Shown in pieces: positions 29,036 to 38,683 of a stretch of 64,000 bases of DNA (positions within the stretch are counted from its first letter, which is position 1; every line of letters starts with the position of its first letter). The position numbers were made by a program, and so were the translations under genes. The notes below the pieces were generated by a model, which saw only the letters and a list, made by a program, of their open reading frames with translations, had not been told where the DNA came from and made no database searches. The DNA lies in assembly GCF_029543245.1 (NCBI RefSeq), contig NZ_JARQWV010000017.1, positions 1-64,000 on the forward strand. The letters run 5' to 3'. The DNA is from Caulobacter endophyticus. GTDB taxonomy: Bacteria; Pseudomonadota; Alphaproteobacteria; Caulobacterales; Caulobacteraceae.

Positions 29036-30742
29036 TCAAGCCGCCTGTTGCTGCTGCACCAGACCCTTGAGCAGGTCGAGGGTCTCGGGGCTGGCGGCCA
29101 GGGCTTCGCGGGCTTCGGGCGCGCGGGCCAGTTTCAGGGCTTCGAGGCGGGCGCGGTCGGCGACCGGTCCGGTCGGGCCGGCCTCGCCAGAGGCCAGGCG
29201 GGCCAGCAGGCTCAGGCGTTGGGGCAGGGGGGCGGGCGCGCGGACCAGCAGCGACAGCAGGCGGGCGTCGGCCTCGACCATGCCGCCGACCTCGCCCAGC
29301 TTGACGCACAGCGGGCCGTAGTCCTCGACCACCAGGCCCGACCGCGTCAGCGACTTCTGCAGCCCGGCCAGGGCGGCCAGCTTCACCGACGGGCTGTCGG
29401 GGCCCTGGCGCATTTCCTTCTCGAAGCGCATGGCCTGGATGTTGGCCGACAGCCAGCGGGCGGCGTGGCGCTTGTTGACCGCGCCCATGACGTTCTCGGC
29501 CAGGCGGATCAGCATGACGATCTCCTCGCGGGCCGAGCGGTCGCGGCCCAGCAGGGCCTCGATGAAGTCGCCGTTGAGCAGAGTCTTGGAGCGGGTGGTG
29601 AAAGCCGCAGTGATGTCCTCGGCCGGCAGGATGCGGCCCGCGGCGGCCGTCAGGCTCATCGCCAGGGCGCGCAGGTGCTCGATTTCGGCCTCGGCGTCGG
29701 TCGGCTTGAGACGGCGCACGCCGTTCAGCTCCTTGAGCACCCGGCGGGCGATCGAGGCGCGGACGGTGGGGAAGTTCTCGCCGCACAGCCATTGGCCCAG
29801 GCGCTTGGCTGTGCCCGACAGCTCCGGCATGCAGGCCCGGACGCTGGCCTCGACCTTGATCAGCACCTCGACCTGCGCCCCGCCGGCCAGGCGGGTCATG
29901 GCGGCCAGGGTCGAGCCCAGGTCGTCGGCGGTGTCGAGCAGGTCGGCCATGCCGGCCTTGGAGCCGATGATCTCGGCCAGGGGCGTTTCGATGGCGGCCA
30001 GGGCGGCGGCGCGGGCCTTGGGCTCGGCCGGCGCGGCGTCGGCCAGGTCGAGCAGGCGGGCGATCTTCTCGCTCCAGTCCTTGGCCGGGGCGATCGAGGC
30101 GGCGACGCCGGCCCCCAGCAGGAAGGCGCGGTCGGGATCGGCGGCCAGGCGCTCGGCGGCTTTCGCAAAGCCTTCCTTGTCGAGATCCGGCAGCTGGCCC
30201 TTCTTGAAGGCCTTCATCAGGTTGGCGACCGAGCGCTCGACCAGGCCCTGGAAGTTGCGGATCAGCTCGTGGACCGACATGCCCCGGGCCTCGGCCTCGG
30301 GAATGGCGATCTTCTGCAGGGCGTGCTGCAGGTCGGTGCCGGACGCTTCCAGCTTCTCGACGAGGTCAGGGCGGTGCAGTAGCTCGAACGGCGTGGCCTT
30401 GTGGCGCTGCAGCCAGCTTTCCAGCAGGCGGCCGATACGGTCGCGGGCGTGGGCGGTGTAGAGGTCGGCCGGCTGCACGCACAGCGGCTCCATCTCTTCC
30501 ACCGGCTTCTTCGGCTTGCCGCCGTCGACCATGCCCTTGGTGAAGATCGAGATGGAGCGATATTCGCGGGTTTCGGGGTCCAGGGTCTCTTTCGAGACCC
30601 GCACGGCGACGGCGCGCCCCGAGTTCAGCACTTCCTCGGCCTGGGCCAGGGCGTGGCTGCGAATCTCGGTGGCCATGTCCAGAGTCCATTGCGCGCCGGC
30701 CTTGCGGCGCACGAATAGCTCGTAATGGACCTGGTCGCTCAT
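29036..30742 (-). CDS. Large conserved protein of unknown function
   Basis: A protein of 568 residues, nearly all helical, cytoplasmic, with no signal or membrane segment. The N-terminal 70 residues (MSDQVHYELFVRRKAGAQW, then VAVRVSKETLDPETREYRSI) look like a small alpha-beta domain. The remainder resembles a helical-repeat array. I do not recognise a named family. It is divergent from chvI across 230 nt, so common regulation by ChvI is possible but unproved. Confidence 0.7.
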   Translation of the reverse strand: MSDQVHYELFVRRKAGAQWTLDMATEIRSHALAQAEEVLNSGRAVAVRVSKETLDPETREYRSISIFTKGMVDGGKPKKPVEEMEPLCVQPADLYTAHARDRIGRLLESWLQRHKATPFELLHRPDLVEKLEASGTDLQHALQKIAIPEAEARGMSVHELIRNFQGLVERSVANLMKAFKKGQLPDLDKEGFAKAAERLAADPDRAFLLGAGVAASIAPAKDWSEKIARLLDLADAAPAEPKARAAALAAIETPLAEIIGSKAGMADLLDTADDLGSTLAAMTRLAGGAQVEVLIKVEASVRACMPELSGTAKRLGQWLCGENFPTVRASIARRVLKELNGVRRLKPTDAEAEIEHLRALAMSLTAAAGRILPAEDITAAFTTRSKTLLNGDFIEALLGRDRSAREEIVMLIRLAENVMGAVNKRHAARWLSANIQAMRFEKEMRQGPDSPSVKLAALAGLQKSLTRSGLVVEDYGPLCVKLGEVGGMVEADARLLSLLVRAPAPLPQRLSLLARLASGEAGPTGPVADRARLEALKLARAPEAREALAASPETLDLLKGLVQQQQAA

Positions 30743-30874
30743 GGGCTTTATGGGGCTCCTGGACCGTGACTATGACTTGCGAGACCTTAAGGCGAGGTTG
30801 AGGGGCGCAAATCACCGTTCGGCGTCGGCGCCGCAACTGTGTCCAAGCCCGCCACGCCCCGGCCGCAATAGAGT

Positions 30875-30902
30875 TTGACAACACCGGATGGAAAGCTTGG
30901 CC
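30875..30902 (+). promoter_or_regulatory. Candidate promoter of chvI
   Basis: TTGACA at 30875-30880 followed after 14 nt by GCTTGGCC, which partly fits the Caulobacter vegetative -10 pattern GCTANAWC. It lies about 70 nt before the chvI start. The -10 match is weak. Confidence 0.3.
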
Positions 30903-30972
30903 GCTCCATGCGTTGTAGCGGAGCGCGGTGGTCGGTAGGATCGACCGCAAGGTATTCGGAGGATTAGACGGC

Positions 30973-31686
30973 TTGGCCGAGATCACGCTCATCGACGACG
31001 ACGAGAACATCGTCGCTTCGGTCTCCCTGGCCCTGGAGAGCCACGGCCACACGGTGAAGGCCTATTACGACGGCGTCTCGGGTCTCGAGGCGGTGGAGAG
31101 CAATCCGCCGGACCTCGTGATCCTCGACGTCAAGATGCCGCGCATGGACGGCATGGAAGTGCTGCGCCGCCTGCGCCAGTCTTCCGAGACGCCGGTCATC
31201 ATGCTGACCTCGAAGGACGACGAGATCGACGAGATTCTCGGCTTCAACCTCGGGGCCGACGACTACATGCACAAGCCGTTCAGCCAGCGCCTGCTGCTCG
31301 AACGCGTCAAAGCCGTCCTGCGTCGCGCCCGTCCCGAGGAAGAGGATCCGGCCGCGCCGGGCGCCGCTGGCGCCGCGGGCTCCAAGGTCATGAAGCGGGG
31401 CAAGCTGACGCTCGATCCGGCCCGCCACGACAGCCTGTGGGACGGCCGGCCGGTGCGCCTGACGGTCACCGAGTTCCTGCTGCTGCAATCGCTGGCCCAG
31501 CGTCCCGGCTTCGTGAAGAGCCGCGACAACCTGATGGACGCCGCCTACGACGATCAGGTCTATGTCGACGACCGCACGATCGACAGCCACATCAAGCGGA
31601 TGCGCAAGAAGTTCCGTCAGGTGGACCCCGAGTTCGATTCCATCGAAACCCTGTATGGCGTCGGCTACCGCTACCGCGAAGCCTGA
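30973..31686 (+). CDS. chvI: Response regulator ChvI
   Basis: A protein of 237 residues. The receiver domain starts [17 protein letters not shown], with phospho-acceptor Asp52 in [16 protein letters not shown] and the Lys in [10 protein letters not shown]. The winged-helix domain (OmpR type) has [19 protein letters not shown] and [20 protein letters not shown]. The start is a TTG at 30973, with GGAGGA about 9 nt upstream; a longer in-frame ATG at 30928 has no such support. It pairs with ChvG in envelope and acid stress control in alphaproteobacteria. Confidence 0.94.
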   Translation: MAEITLIDDDENIVASVSLALESHGHTVKAYYDGVSGLEAVESNPPDLVILDVKMPRMDGMEVLRRLRQSSETPVIMLTSKDDEIDEILGFNLGADDYMHKPFSQRLLLERVKAVLRRARPEEEDPAAPGAAGAAGSKVMKRGKLTLDPARHDSLWDGRPVRLTVTEFLLLQSLAQRPGFVKSRDNLMDAAYDDQVYVDDRTIDSHIKRMRKKFRQVDPEFDSIETLYGVGYRYREA

Positions 31687-33337
31687 GCCGGGATCGGATC
31701 CGGAGCCGCGCGACCGTCGTCGGCTGACCTGGCCGCGCGCCTCGCGGCTGGGCCGGCTGATCGTCGGCCTGAACCTGCTGGCCCTGGCCATCCTGGTGGT
31801 CGGGGCCCTGGTGCTCAACGAGCTGCGCAGCGGCTTGATCAACGCCCGCATCGACAGCCTCAGCACCCAGGGCGAGCTGATCGCCAACATCATCGAGCGG
31901 GCCGCCACGCAGGGCGAGCCCGAGCCGATGCTCGACGTGGCGGCGGCCAACGACATCCTGCAGTCGTTCTTCAGCGGCCATTCGCAGCGCGCCCGCCTCT
32001 ATGACGGCGAAGGCCGGCTGCTGGCCGATTCCTACCTGGTCGAGGACCGGGTCGAGTGGAAGGTGCTGCCGCCGGCCCGCAAGTCGGGCGACAACGGCTT
32101 CCGCCTCTCCTTGCAGGACAAGGACGCCAAGCCCCGCGCCCTGGAGCGCGCCAAGGCCGAGTTCGAGCAGGAGATCGAACGCGCCCGCATGGGCGAGACC
32201 GTCAAGCAGGTGCGCCTGGCCGAGAACGGCGAGCGGGTGGTGTCGGTGTCGATCCCGATCCAGCACGTCCGCGCCGTGCTGGGGGTGCTGACCGTCGAGG
32301 CCGGCGACGTCGACGAGATCATCGGCGCCGAGCGCAAGGCGCTGCTGCCCTTCGTGCTGGTGGCCGTGGGCGCGGTGCTGATCTCCAGCCTGCTGCTGCA
32401 CCGCCTGGTGGCTCAGCCGGTGCTGCGCATGGCCCGGGCGGCCGACCATGTGCGCCTCGAAGGCGCGCGGGCCATCAGCCTGCCTGACATTTCGCGCCGC
32501 AACGACGAGATCGGCGACCTGTCGCGCTCGCTGGAGGAAATGACCGAGGCCCTGTCCGAGCGGATGGGCGCCATCGAGCGCTTCGCCGCCGACGTGGCCC
32601 ACGAGATCAAGAACCCGCTGACCTCGATCCGCTCGGCCATCGAGACCCTCGACCTGGTCACCGAGGCCAAGGCCCGTCAGCGCCTGCTGGGCATACTGCA
32701 GCAGGACGTCGGGCGCCTGGACCGGCTGGTGACCGACATCTCGAACGCCTCGCGCCTCGACGCCGAGCTGTCGCGCGAACTGCCCAAGGCCATCGATCTG
32801 GCTCGCTTGCTGACTGAGGCCGTCTCGATCTACGAGGCCCAGGTGCGCGGCGAGGAGCCGCCGTTCAGCGTCCGCGTGCGTCTGGTCGGCGCGCCTTCGG
32901 GGACCTCGCGGGTCATGGCCCGCGAGATCCCGGTCAGCCAGGTGTTCCGCAACCTGATCGACAACGCCCGCTCGTTCAGCGCCGGCGACGGCGAGGTGCG
33001 GGTCGGGCTGGTCCGCCAGAACGGCCGCCTGGTCGCCACGGTCGAGGACGACGGCCCGGGCATTCCGCCCGACAACCTCGAAACCATCTTCGAGCGCTTC
33101 TACACCTCGCGGCCCAAGGGCCGGGCGTTCGGCGGCAATTCGGGCCTTGGTCTGTCGATCGCCCGCCAGATCGTCGAGGCCCACGGCGGCCGGATCCATG
33201 CCGAGAACCGCCAGGACGAGGCCGGCAAGGTGATCGGCGCGCGCTTCGTGGTCGAGCTGCCCGAGCACCGCGATGGTCACGCCCACGGCCATCACGGCCG
33301 CGACGGCCACCATCATCACCATGGCGGGCGCGAATGA
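31655..33337 (+). CDS. chvG: Sensor histidine kinase ChvG
   Basis: A protein of about 560 residues: a first membrane helix (about 40-62), a periplasmic sensor domain, a second helix (about 230-250), HAMP, the H-box with His316 in [15 protein letters not shown], and an ATPase domain ([36 protein letters not shown]). The start at 31655 overlaps chvI by 32 nt; other starts are possible. The C-terminal 24 residues hold ten His ([19 protein letters not shown]), a likely metal-binding tail. The stop overlaps hprK by ATGA. Confidence 0.92.
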   Translation: MASATATAKPEPGSDPEPRDRRRLTWPRASRLGRLIVGLNLLALAILVVGALVLNELRSGLINARIDSLSTQGELIANIIERAATQGEPEPMLDVAAANDILQSFFSGHSQRARLYDGEGRLLADSYLVEDRVEWKVLPPARKSGDNGFRLSLQDKDAKPRALERAKAEFEQEIERARMGETVKQVRLAENGERVVSVSIPIQHVRAVLGVLTVEAGDVDEIIGAERKALLPFVLVAVGAVLISSLLLHRLVAQPVLRMARAADHVRLEGARAISLPDISRRNDEIGDLSRSLEEMTEALSERMGAIERFAADVAHEIKNPLTSIRSAIETLDLVTEAKARQRLLGILQQDVGRLDRLVTDISNASRLDAELSRELPKAIDLARLLTEAVSIYEAQVRGEEPPFSVRVRLVGAPSGTSRVMAREIPVSQVFRNLIDNARSFSAGDGEVRVGLVRQNGRLVATVEDDGPGIPPDNLETIFERFYTSRPKGRAFGGNSGLGLSIARQIVEAHGGRIHAENRQDEAGKVIGARFVVELPEHRDGHAHGHHGRDGHHHHHGGRE

Positions 33338-33768
33338 TCCGCCATGCCGGCCTGGTGGCCCGGCGGGTCGGCGGCCTGTGGCGCGGGGTGCTGATCGAGG
33401 GCGCTTCGGGCGCGGGCAAGAGCGACCTGGCCCTGCGGGCGCTGGAGGCCGGTTTCCGGCTGGTGGCCGACGACCGGGTGGTGACCTTCGTCTCGGAGGG
33501 GCGGCTCTACGGCCGGGCGCCCGATCCGCTGAAGGGGCTTCTGGAGGTTCGCGGCTTCGGGATCGCGCCCGAACCGGCCCTGCCGCTGGCCGAAATCGCC
33601 CTGCTGGTGCGCTGCGTCGACGATCCGGCCAATGTCGAGCGCCTGCCCTCGACCCGCACCGAACGCCTTCTGGGGTTGGATTTGCCGGCTTTCGAGCTGT
33701 GGCCGTTCGAGCCCGCCGCGCCCGCGAAGATCGCCAGGATGCTGGAGCATCTTGGAGTCGCTCCCTAA
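33334..33768 (+). CDS. hprK: HPr kinase/phosphorylase, short alphaproteobacterial form
   Basis: A protein of 144 residues, only the catalytic domain of HprK. The P-loop is GASGAGKS (residues 23-30), then VADDRVVTF and the region EVRGFGI. The N-terminal domain found in Firmicutes HprK is absent, as is normal in alphaproteobacteria. It phosphorylates a Ser on HPr. It starts within the stop of chvG, tying it to the two-component operon. Confidence 0.92.
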   Translation: MIRHAGLVARRVGGLWRGVLIEGASGAGKSDLALRALEAGFRLVADDRVVTFVSEGRLYGRAPDPLKGLLEVRGFGIAPEPALPLAEIALLVRCVDDPANVERLPSTRTERLLGLDLPAFELWPFEPAAPAKIARMLEHLGVAP

Positions 33769-33843
33769 CAAGCGTATCAAGGCGGCCCGCGCGGCGCCTC
33801 CCTGCCGTATCGGGCGAAGGGGATCCCGTTTGAGAGACCAGGC

Positions 33844-34248
33844 ATGATCGGGCTCGTGATCGTCACGCACGGGCGTTTGGCGGAGGAATTCGTTTCCGCC
33901 ATGGAGCATGTGGTGGGGCCGCAGACCGCGGTGAAGGCCATCTGCATCGGGCCGGAAGACGACATGGAGCGTCGCCGGTCGGACATTCTGAAGGCCTGCG
34001 CCGCCGTCGACGACGGCGCCGGGGTCATCCTGCTGACCGACATGTTCGGCGGCACGCCCAGCAACCTGGCCATCTCGGTGATGGAGCAGACCAAGGCCGA
34101 GGTCATCGCCGGTCTGAACCTGCCGATGCTGATCAAGCTGGCCAGCGTGCGCACCCGCGACGACCTGGACGCCTGCGTGGCCCACGCCCAGGAGGCTGGA
34201 CGCAAGTACATCTCCGTGGCCTCCTACGTGCTGGCGGGAGAAAAATGA
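33844..34248 (+). CDS. PTS EIIA component, mannose family (PTS-Ntr type)
   Basis: A protein of 134 residues with the EIIA-Man fold: MIGLVIVTHGRLAEEFVSAM has phosphorylated His9, and the motif LLTDMFGGTPSNLA follows. No EIIB/C genes are near, so it serves regulation rather than sugar uptake, as in other alphaproteobacteria. The stop overlaps the HPr start by ATGA. Confidence 0.92.
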   Translation: MIGLVIVTHGRLAEEFVSAMEHVVGPQTAVKAICIGPEDDMERRRSDILKACAAVDDGAGVILLTDMFGGTPSNLAISVMEQTKAEVIAGLNLPMLIKLASVRTRDDLDACVAHAQEAGRKYISVASYVLAGEK

Positions 34249-34523
34249 GCAGGACGGCGGCGGCCACGGTCGAGATCATCAACGAGCGCGGGCTGCACGC
34301 CCGGGCGTCGGCCAAGTTCGTCAAGCTGGCCTCGGGCTTCGACGCCGAGGTCACCGTCGCCCGCGAGGGCTCCAGCGTCGACGCCCGTTCGATCATGGGC
34401 CTGATGATGCTGGCCGCCGGCATCGGCTCGACCATCGACATCGCCGCTGAAGGCCCCGAGGCCGAAGCCGCCGTCGACGCCCTGGTCGAACTGGTCGGCA
34501 ACCGCTTCGACGAGGAGCGATAG
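34245..34523 (+). CDS. ptsH: Phosphocarrier protein HPr
   Basis: A protein of 92 residues. The active His18 is in ERGLHARASAKFVKLA, and the regulatory Ser49 in VDARSIMGLMMLAA is the target of HprK. It completes the hprK-EIIA-HPr set; the gene for enzyme I is not in the window. A family B repeat follows its end. Confidence 0.95.
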   Translation: MSRTAAATVEIINERGLHARASAKFVKLASGFDAEVTVAREGSSVDARSIMGLMMLAAGIGSTIDIAAEGPEAEAAVDALVELVGNRFDEER

Positions 34524-34553
34524 GGCTTTAAGCTCCCACCGCAAATCTAGAAC

Positions 34554-34666
34554 GCTTCCCTCGCCCTTGTGGCGAGGGCCCATGCCGGCTCCCGCTCAGA
34601 CCTAAGCCGTCCTGAAAAGGTCTGAGCAGCTGAACCATGGATCCTGGGCACGAGGCCCAGGAAAGC
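34554..34666. repeat. Dispersed three-hairpin element family B, copy 3
   Basis: Left hairpin CCCTCGCCC-TTGT-GGCGAGGG, middle CAGACCT..AGGTCTG and right TCCTGGGC-ACGA-GGCCCAGGA. It lies between the convergent ends of ptsH and an esterase gene. Confidence 0.87.
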
Positions 34667-34693
34667 AGTTGTGGGGCGAGCGGAGCTTTCCCT

Positions 34694-35479
34694 CTACCCC
34701 ACCTTCGCCGCCATCCACCGCGCCGCCAGTTCGGGCCACGAGCCGTGCGTGCCCGCCAGTTCGCGCAGGGCGAAGCCGTGCGGGGCCTGGCCGAAGACGT
34801 GGGCGTCCAGATCCAGCTTCAGGTCGCGGGCGGTCTTGATGAAGTTCAGCGCGTGCTCGACCGGCACCACCTCGTCCAGCAGCGCGTAGGCCAGGAACAC
34901 CGGGCAGGCGGGCACGCCGTGCGGCTGCGCGGCGATACCGATCGGCCAGGCGTCGTAGAAGGCCTGCTTTTCCGCCGGCGGATAGTCGGGCTTGCCGGCC
35001 GGCGCCTTGTAGTCGCGGTGGTTGGCGTTGATCGGGGCGTAGGTGATCAGCACGCCGGCAAGGTCCGCAGCCTTCTGGCAGGCCAGGGTCCCGGCCAGAT
35101 GGCCGCCCGACGACAGCCCCAGCACGAAGCGCGGCAAGTCGGTGGGGATCTTTTCCAGGGCCGAGAGGCCGTCGGTCAGGGCGATGTCGAAGGGCCAGAC
35201 GCCTTCGGGGGCCGCGGCGCCCGGCAGGCGATGGGCCAGCACATAGGCGTCGTAGCCCTGATCGTTCAGCCACAGCGCCGCTTCGACGCCTTCACGGTCG
35301 TGCATCAGCCGCAGATAGCCGCCGCCAGCGCAGACCAGCACCCGGCCCTTGGGGGCCTCGACGCGGAAGGCGTGCAGTTCGGCGCGGGTGACCTGGCCGA
35401 TCGTGCGGTCGGGCCAGACCCCCTCGATGACGTTGGCCGGGCCGTCGCTGAGGACGATGATCTCGGTCGGCTGCTGCAC
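34694..35479 (-). CDS. Alpha/beta hydrolase (esterase) of the esterase/lipase family
   Basis: A protein of 261 residues. The oxyanion region is VCAGGGYLRLM, the nucleophile elbow is LGLSSGGHLAG (Ser in GLSSGG), the acid is in ALLDEVVPVEH, and the His is in GQAPHGFALRE. This layout matches acetyl-xylan-esterase-like or isoprenylcysteine-methylesterase-like hydrolases. The GTG at 35479 with AGGAGA upstream is preferred over a longer upstream frame without a site. No signal peptide, so probably cytoplasmic. Substrate unknown. Confidence 0.82.
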   Translation of the reverse strand: MQQPTEIIVLSDGPANVIEGVWPDRTIGQVTRAELHAFRVEAPKGRVLVCAGGGYLRLMHDREGVEAALWLNDQGYDAYVLAHRLPGAAAPEGVWPFDIALTDGLSALEKIPTDLPRFVLGLSSGGHLAGTLACQKAADLAGVLITYAPINANHRDYKAPAGKPDYPPAEKQAFYDAWPIGIAAQPHGVPACPVFLAYALLDEVVPVEHALNFIKTARDLKLDLDAHVFGQAPHGFALRELAGTHGSWPELAARWMAAKVG

Positions 35480-35540
35480 GGCGCGTCTCCTGGTCGGACT
35501 GTCTGGCGGCTTATCGCGGCGCCCGCCCCTATCCACAAAT

Positions 35541-35570
35541 GAAAAGGGCGGCCCGTCAGGACCGCCCTTC
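35541..35570 (-). terminator. Terminator downstream of the M16 peptidase gene
   Basis: Read on the minus strand, an 8-bp stem (AAGGGCGG with CCGCCCTT), extended by two more pairs, is followed by a T-run. It lies 23 nt after the M16 stop and before the esterase start, on the same strand. Confidence 0.8.
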
Positions 35571-35592
35571 GCATCAGTCGCTCCGATGGGTC

Positions 35593-38346
35593 CTACTGGA
35601 CCGGCTTGCCGTCGGCGTCGATCACCTGGATATCGAGCTTCAGGGCCTTCAGCTTGGGTTCGATCACGGCGCGGTCGCCGACGATCACCCAGACCAGCTC
35701 GTTCGGCTTGATCACCTTCTTGGCGGCCGCCGTGGCGCTTTCGACGCTCACCGCCCGCACGTCGGCCGGATACTCGTCGAAATAGCTGTCGGGCAGGCCG
35801 TAATTGACCAGTTCGCCGATGGAGTCGGCCACGGCCTCGCCGGTTTCCCAGTTGCCGGGCATCGACAGGGTCAGGCTGTTCTGGGCCTTGGCCAGCTCGG
35901 CCGGGGTGACCGGGCGCGGGCCGATGATGTCGGTCAGCTCCTTGCGCGCCTCGGTGAACGACTCGGCGGTCTTGTCGGTCTGCACGGGCGCGCGGATCAG
36001 GAACAGGCGCGAGCCGCGGGCGTCGCGAACGCCCGAGAAGGCGCCGTAAGACCAGTGCTTGTCCTCGCGCAGGTTCATGTTCAGGCGCGAGACGAAGTCG
36101 CCGCCGAACAGGGTGTTGAACGCGTCGATCGCCGCCTGGTCGTTCGGGTCGCGCGGGGGCAGCAGGTTGCCGGCGGCGATCACCGACTGCTGGGCGCCGG
36201 GCTTGTCGATCAGATAGACGGCCGCCTTGCTCGGCAGGGCCTGGACCGGGGCCTTGGTCTTGGTCGGGGCGCCCGTCCAGCCGCCCAGCTGGGCTTCCAG
36301 CTTCGGCAGCAGGGTCTGCATGGTGGTGTCGCCGACCACCACCAGGGTCGCGCCCTTGGGCTGCAGCCAGGTGGTCTGGAAGCGCACGAGGTCGTCGCGG
36401 CTGATCGAGGCGACCGAGGCCTCGGTGGTCAGCTGGCCGTACGGCGAGCCGGCGCCATAGGTCAGCACCGGCAGGATGCGGCTCGACATGGCCTGCGGGT
36501 TCTGCTTGGCCTGCTGCACGCTGGCGATGGCCTGCTTCTTCAGGCGGTCGAGGTCCTCGGGCTTGAAGGCCGGGTTCTTCAGCACGTCGGCATAGATCGC
36601 GAGCGCCGGATCCAGGGTCGTGGTCAGGGTGTTGAGCGAGACCTGGGTGAAGTCCTGGCCGCTGCCTGAGCCGATGCCCGCGCCCAGCTGGGCCAGTTCG
36701 CGGCTGATGGTCAGGCCGTCACGGTTCTTGGTGCCCTCGGTCAGCATGCTGGTGGTGATGCTGGTCAGGCCCGCCTTGTCGCCGGCGCTGGCGGCGACGC
36801 CGGCGTCGAACAGCATGCCCATGCGGATCTGCGGGGTCTCGTGGCGCTCGGCCAGGATCACCTTGACGCCGTTCGACAGGGTGGCGCGCTCGAGCTTGAC
36901 GAAGGCGGGAGCCTTGGTCGGACCGGCCTCGGGCATGGTCTTGCGGTCGGCGCCGGCCGTGGTCGTGTAGGTCGGGAACGGCGTCACCGTCAGGGTGAAG
37001 TCGCCGTCGGTCAGCCAGGCCTTGCCGGCCGCCTGCAACTGGGCCGCCGTGGCGGTGCGCACGCGCTCGAGGCTGGTCTTGTAGGCGTCGGGCGAGCCCA
37101 GGAACACCTGGCTCTCGGCCAGGATGTCGGACTTGCCGCCGAAGCCGCCGATCCGCTCGACCCCGCGCACGAAGTTCGACAGGGTCAGGGTGCGGACCTT
37201 GGCCACTTCCTCGGGCGTGGGGCCGTCGCGCAGCAGGCGCTGGAATTCCTCGTCGAAAGCCTTCTCGACCGCCGCCACGTCGCCGCCCGGCTTGACGGTC
37301 AGGGTGACGACGAACTGGCTGCCGATCTCGCTGTCGGAGACGCCGGCGCCGACATTGGTGGCGATCTGGTCGGTGTAGACCAGGCGCTGGTAAAGGCGCG
37401 AGGTCTTGTCCGAGACCAGCACGTCGCCCAGCAGGGCCAGGTAGTCGGACTCGGCCGTGCCGTACTGCGGGATGTTCCAGATCTTGTAGATGCGCGACTG
37501 CGGCACGCGGTCCTGCATCTCGGCGCGCTGGCTGCCCGTGCGCTTGGCCACCCAGGCCTTCTGGCGCATGACCGGCGGGCCCGAGGGAATGTCACCGAAG
37601 TACTTCTCGACCTTCGCCTTGGCCTCGGCCGGGGTGATGTCGCCAGCCAGCACCAGCACGGCGTTGGCCGGGCCATAGTATTTCTTGAACCAGTCCTTCA
37701 CGTCGTCCAGCGAGGCGGCGTCCAGGTCTTCCATCTCGCCGATGACCGTGTGGCCGTAGGGGTGGTCGGCGTCGTAGGTGCTGGCGGTGACGACGTCCCA
37801 GACCTGGCCGTAGGGCTGGTTCTGGCCCTGGCGCTTCTCGTTCTGGACGACGCCGCGCTGCTCGTCGAGCTTGGCCTTGTCGATGGCGCCGACGAGGTGG
37901 CCCATGCGATCGCTCTCGAGCCACAGCACCTGGTCCAGGGCCGCGGTCGGCACGTTCTGGAAGTAGTTGGTGCGGTCTTCGTTCGTCGTGCCGTTCATGT
38001 CGGTGGCGCCGAGCTTCTCCAGCGCCTTGAACCAGTCGTCGTTGAAGTTCTCCGAGCCGTTGAACATCAGGTGTTCGAAGAGGTGCGCGAAGCCGGTGCG
38101 GCCCTTGGGCTCGTTCTTGGAGCCGACGTGGTACCAGACATTGACCGCCACGATCGGGGCCTTGTGGTCCTCGTGCACGATCACGGTCAGGCCGTTGGCC
38201 AGGGTGAACTTCGTATAGGGAATGTCGACGGCGGGCAGTTGGGCCAGCTGGCCGGTGACCTTGGCCGCCGGCTTGGGCGCGGCTTGCGCGAGCATTGGGT
38301 TGGCGAGGAGCAACGCCGCGACGGCGGCGGAGGCGAACAGCTTCAT
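35593..38346 (-). CDS. Exported M16-family zinc metallopeptidase (pitrilysin/processing peptidase type)
   Basis: A protein of 917 residues with a signal peptide (MKLFASAAVAALLLANPMLA). Two M16 halves are present. The first has the inverted zinc motif HLFEH (residues 88-92, in GFAHLFEHLMFNGS) and the downstream Glu in DEQRGVVQNEKRQ. The second half lacks the motif and serves as the inactive partner domain. It degrades peptides in the periplasm. The length and pairing are typical of such fused M16 peptidases. Confidence 0.92.
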   Translation of the reverse strand: MKLFASAAVAALLLANPMLAQAAPKPAAKVTGQLAQLPAVDIPYTKFTLANGLTVIVHEDHKAPIVAVNVWYHVGSKNEPKGRTGFAHLFEHLMFNGSENFNDDWFKALEKLGATDMNGTTNEDRTNYFQNVPTAALDQVLWLESDRMGHLVGAIDKAKLDEQRGVVQNEKRQGQNQPYGQVWDVVTASTYDADHPYGHTVIGEMEDLDAASLDDVKDWFKKYYGPANAVLVLAGDITPAEAKAKVEKYFGDIPSGPPVMRQKAWVAKRTGSQRAEMQDRVPQSRIYKIWNIPQYGTAESDYLALLGDVLVSDKTSRLYQRLVYTDQIATNVGAGVSDSEIGSQFVVTLTVKPGGDVAAVEKAFDEEFQRLLRDGPTPEEVAKVRTLTLSNFVRGVERIGGFGGKSDILAESQVFLGSPDAYKTSLERVRTATAAQLQAAGKAWLTDGDFTLTVTPFPTYTTTAGADRKTMPEAGPTKAPAFVKLERATLSNGVKVILAERHETPQIRMGMLFDAGVAASAGDKAGLTSITTSMLTEGTKNRDGLTISRELAQLGAGIGSGSGQDFTQVSLNTLTTTLDPALAIYADVLKNPAFKPEDLDRLKKQAIASVQQAKQNPQAMSSRILPVLTYGAGSPYGQLTTEASVASISRDDLVRFQTTWLQPKGATLVVVGDTTMQTLLPKLEAQLGGWTGAPTKTKAPVQALPSKAAVYLIDKPGAQQSVIAAGNLLPPRDPNDQAAIDAFNTLFGGDFVSRLNMNLREDKHWSYGAFSGVRDARGSRLFLIRAPVQTDKTAESFTEARKELTDIIGPRPVTPAELAKAQNSLTLSMPGNWETGEAVADSIGELVNYGLPDSYFDEYPADVRAVSVESATAAAKKVIKPNELVWVIVGDRAVIEPKLKALKLDIQVIDADGKPVQ

Positions 38347-38380
38347 GAAGAGCCCCGAATAGGTTTTCGCATAACGCGAA

Positions 38381-38410
38381 GATGCCCCGCACCATAGGTT
38401 GCGGGGCATC
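38381..38410. promoter_or_regulatory. Perfect 11-bp palindrome upstream of the M16 peptidase gene
   Basis: GATGCCCCGCA (38381-38391) and TGCGGGGCATC (38400-38410) face each other across 8 nt, about 35 nt before the M16 start. Only the position suggests a regulatory site or a leader hairpin. Confidence 0.4.
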
Positions 38411-38516
38411 CGGGACAAGCGAGCGCCGGGGCCGCCTTCATTAAATTTCGTCCAGAAAGGGCAAGAGCTTCGGGGCGCCTGGTCGCTCTCCCCTAACCGC
38501 TCTCGCAAACCTCACC

Positions 38517-38630
38517 GCCTCCCTCGCCCTTGTGGCGAGGGTCCATGCCGGCCGCTGCTCAGATCCGGACAGATTTCGAAAGGTCTGAACAGGCTGAACC
38601 CGGGATCCTCGCCACAAGGGCGAGGAAGGC
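38517..38630. repeat. Dispersed three-hairpin element family B, copy 4 (altered)
   Basis: The left hairpin CCCTCGCCC-TTGT-GGCGAGGG and the middle region match the family, but the right hairpin is CCTCGCC-ACAA-GGGCGAGG, the left type in reverse, instead of TCCTGGGC..GCCCAGGA. The copy therefore ends in two mutually inverted hairpins. It lies in the 384-nt gap between the M16 peptidase start and the bioB end, the only copy not between convergent genes. A half copy of family A is at 38684-38707; the rest of the gap shows no gene. Confidence 0.83.
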
Positions 38631-38683
38631 GGAATTGGTGGACTTGGAGCCGGGGCTGACCTGCCGGCGGAGCCGAAAAACCC

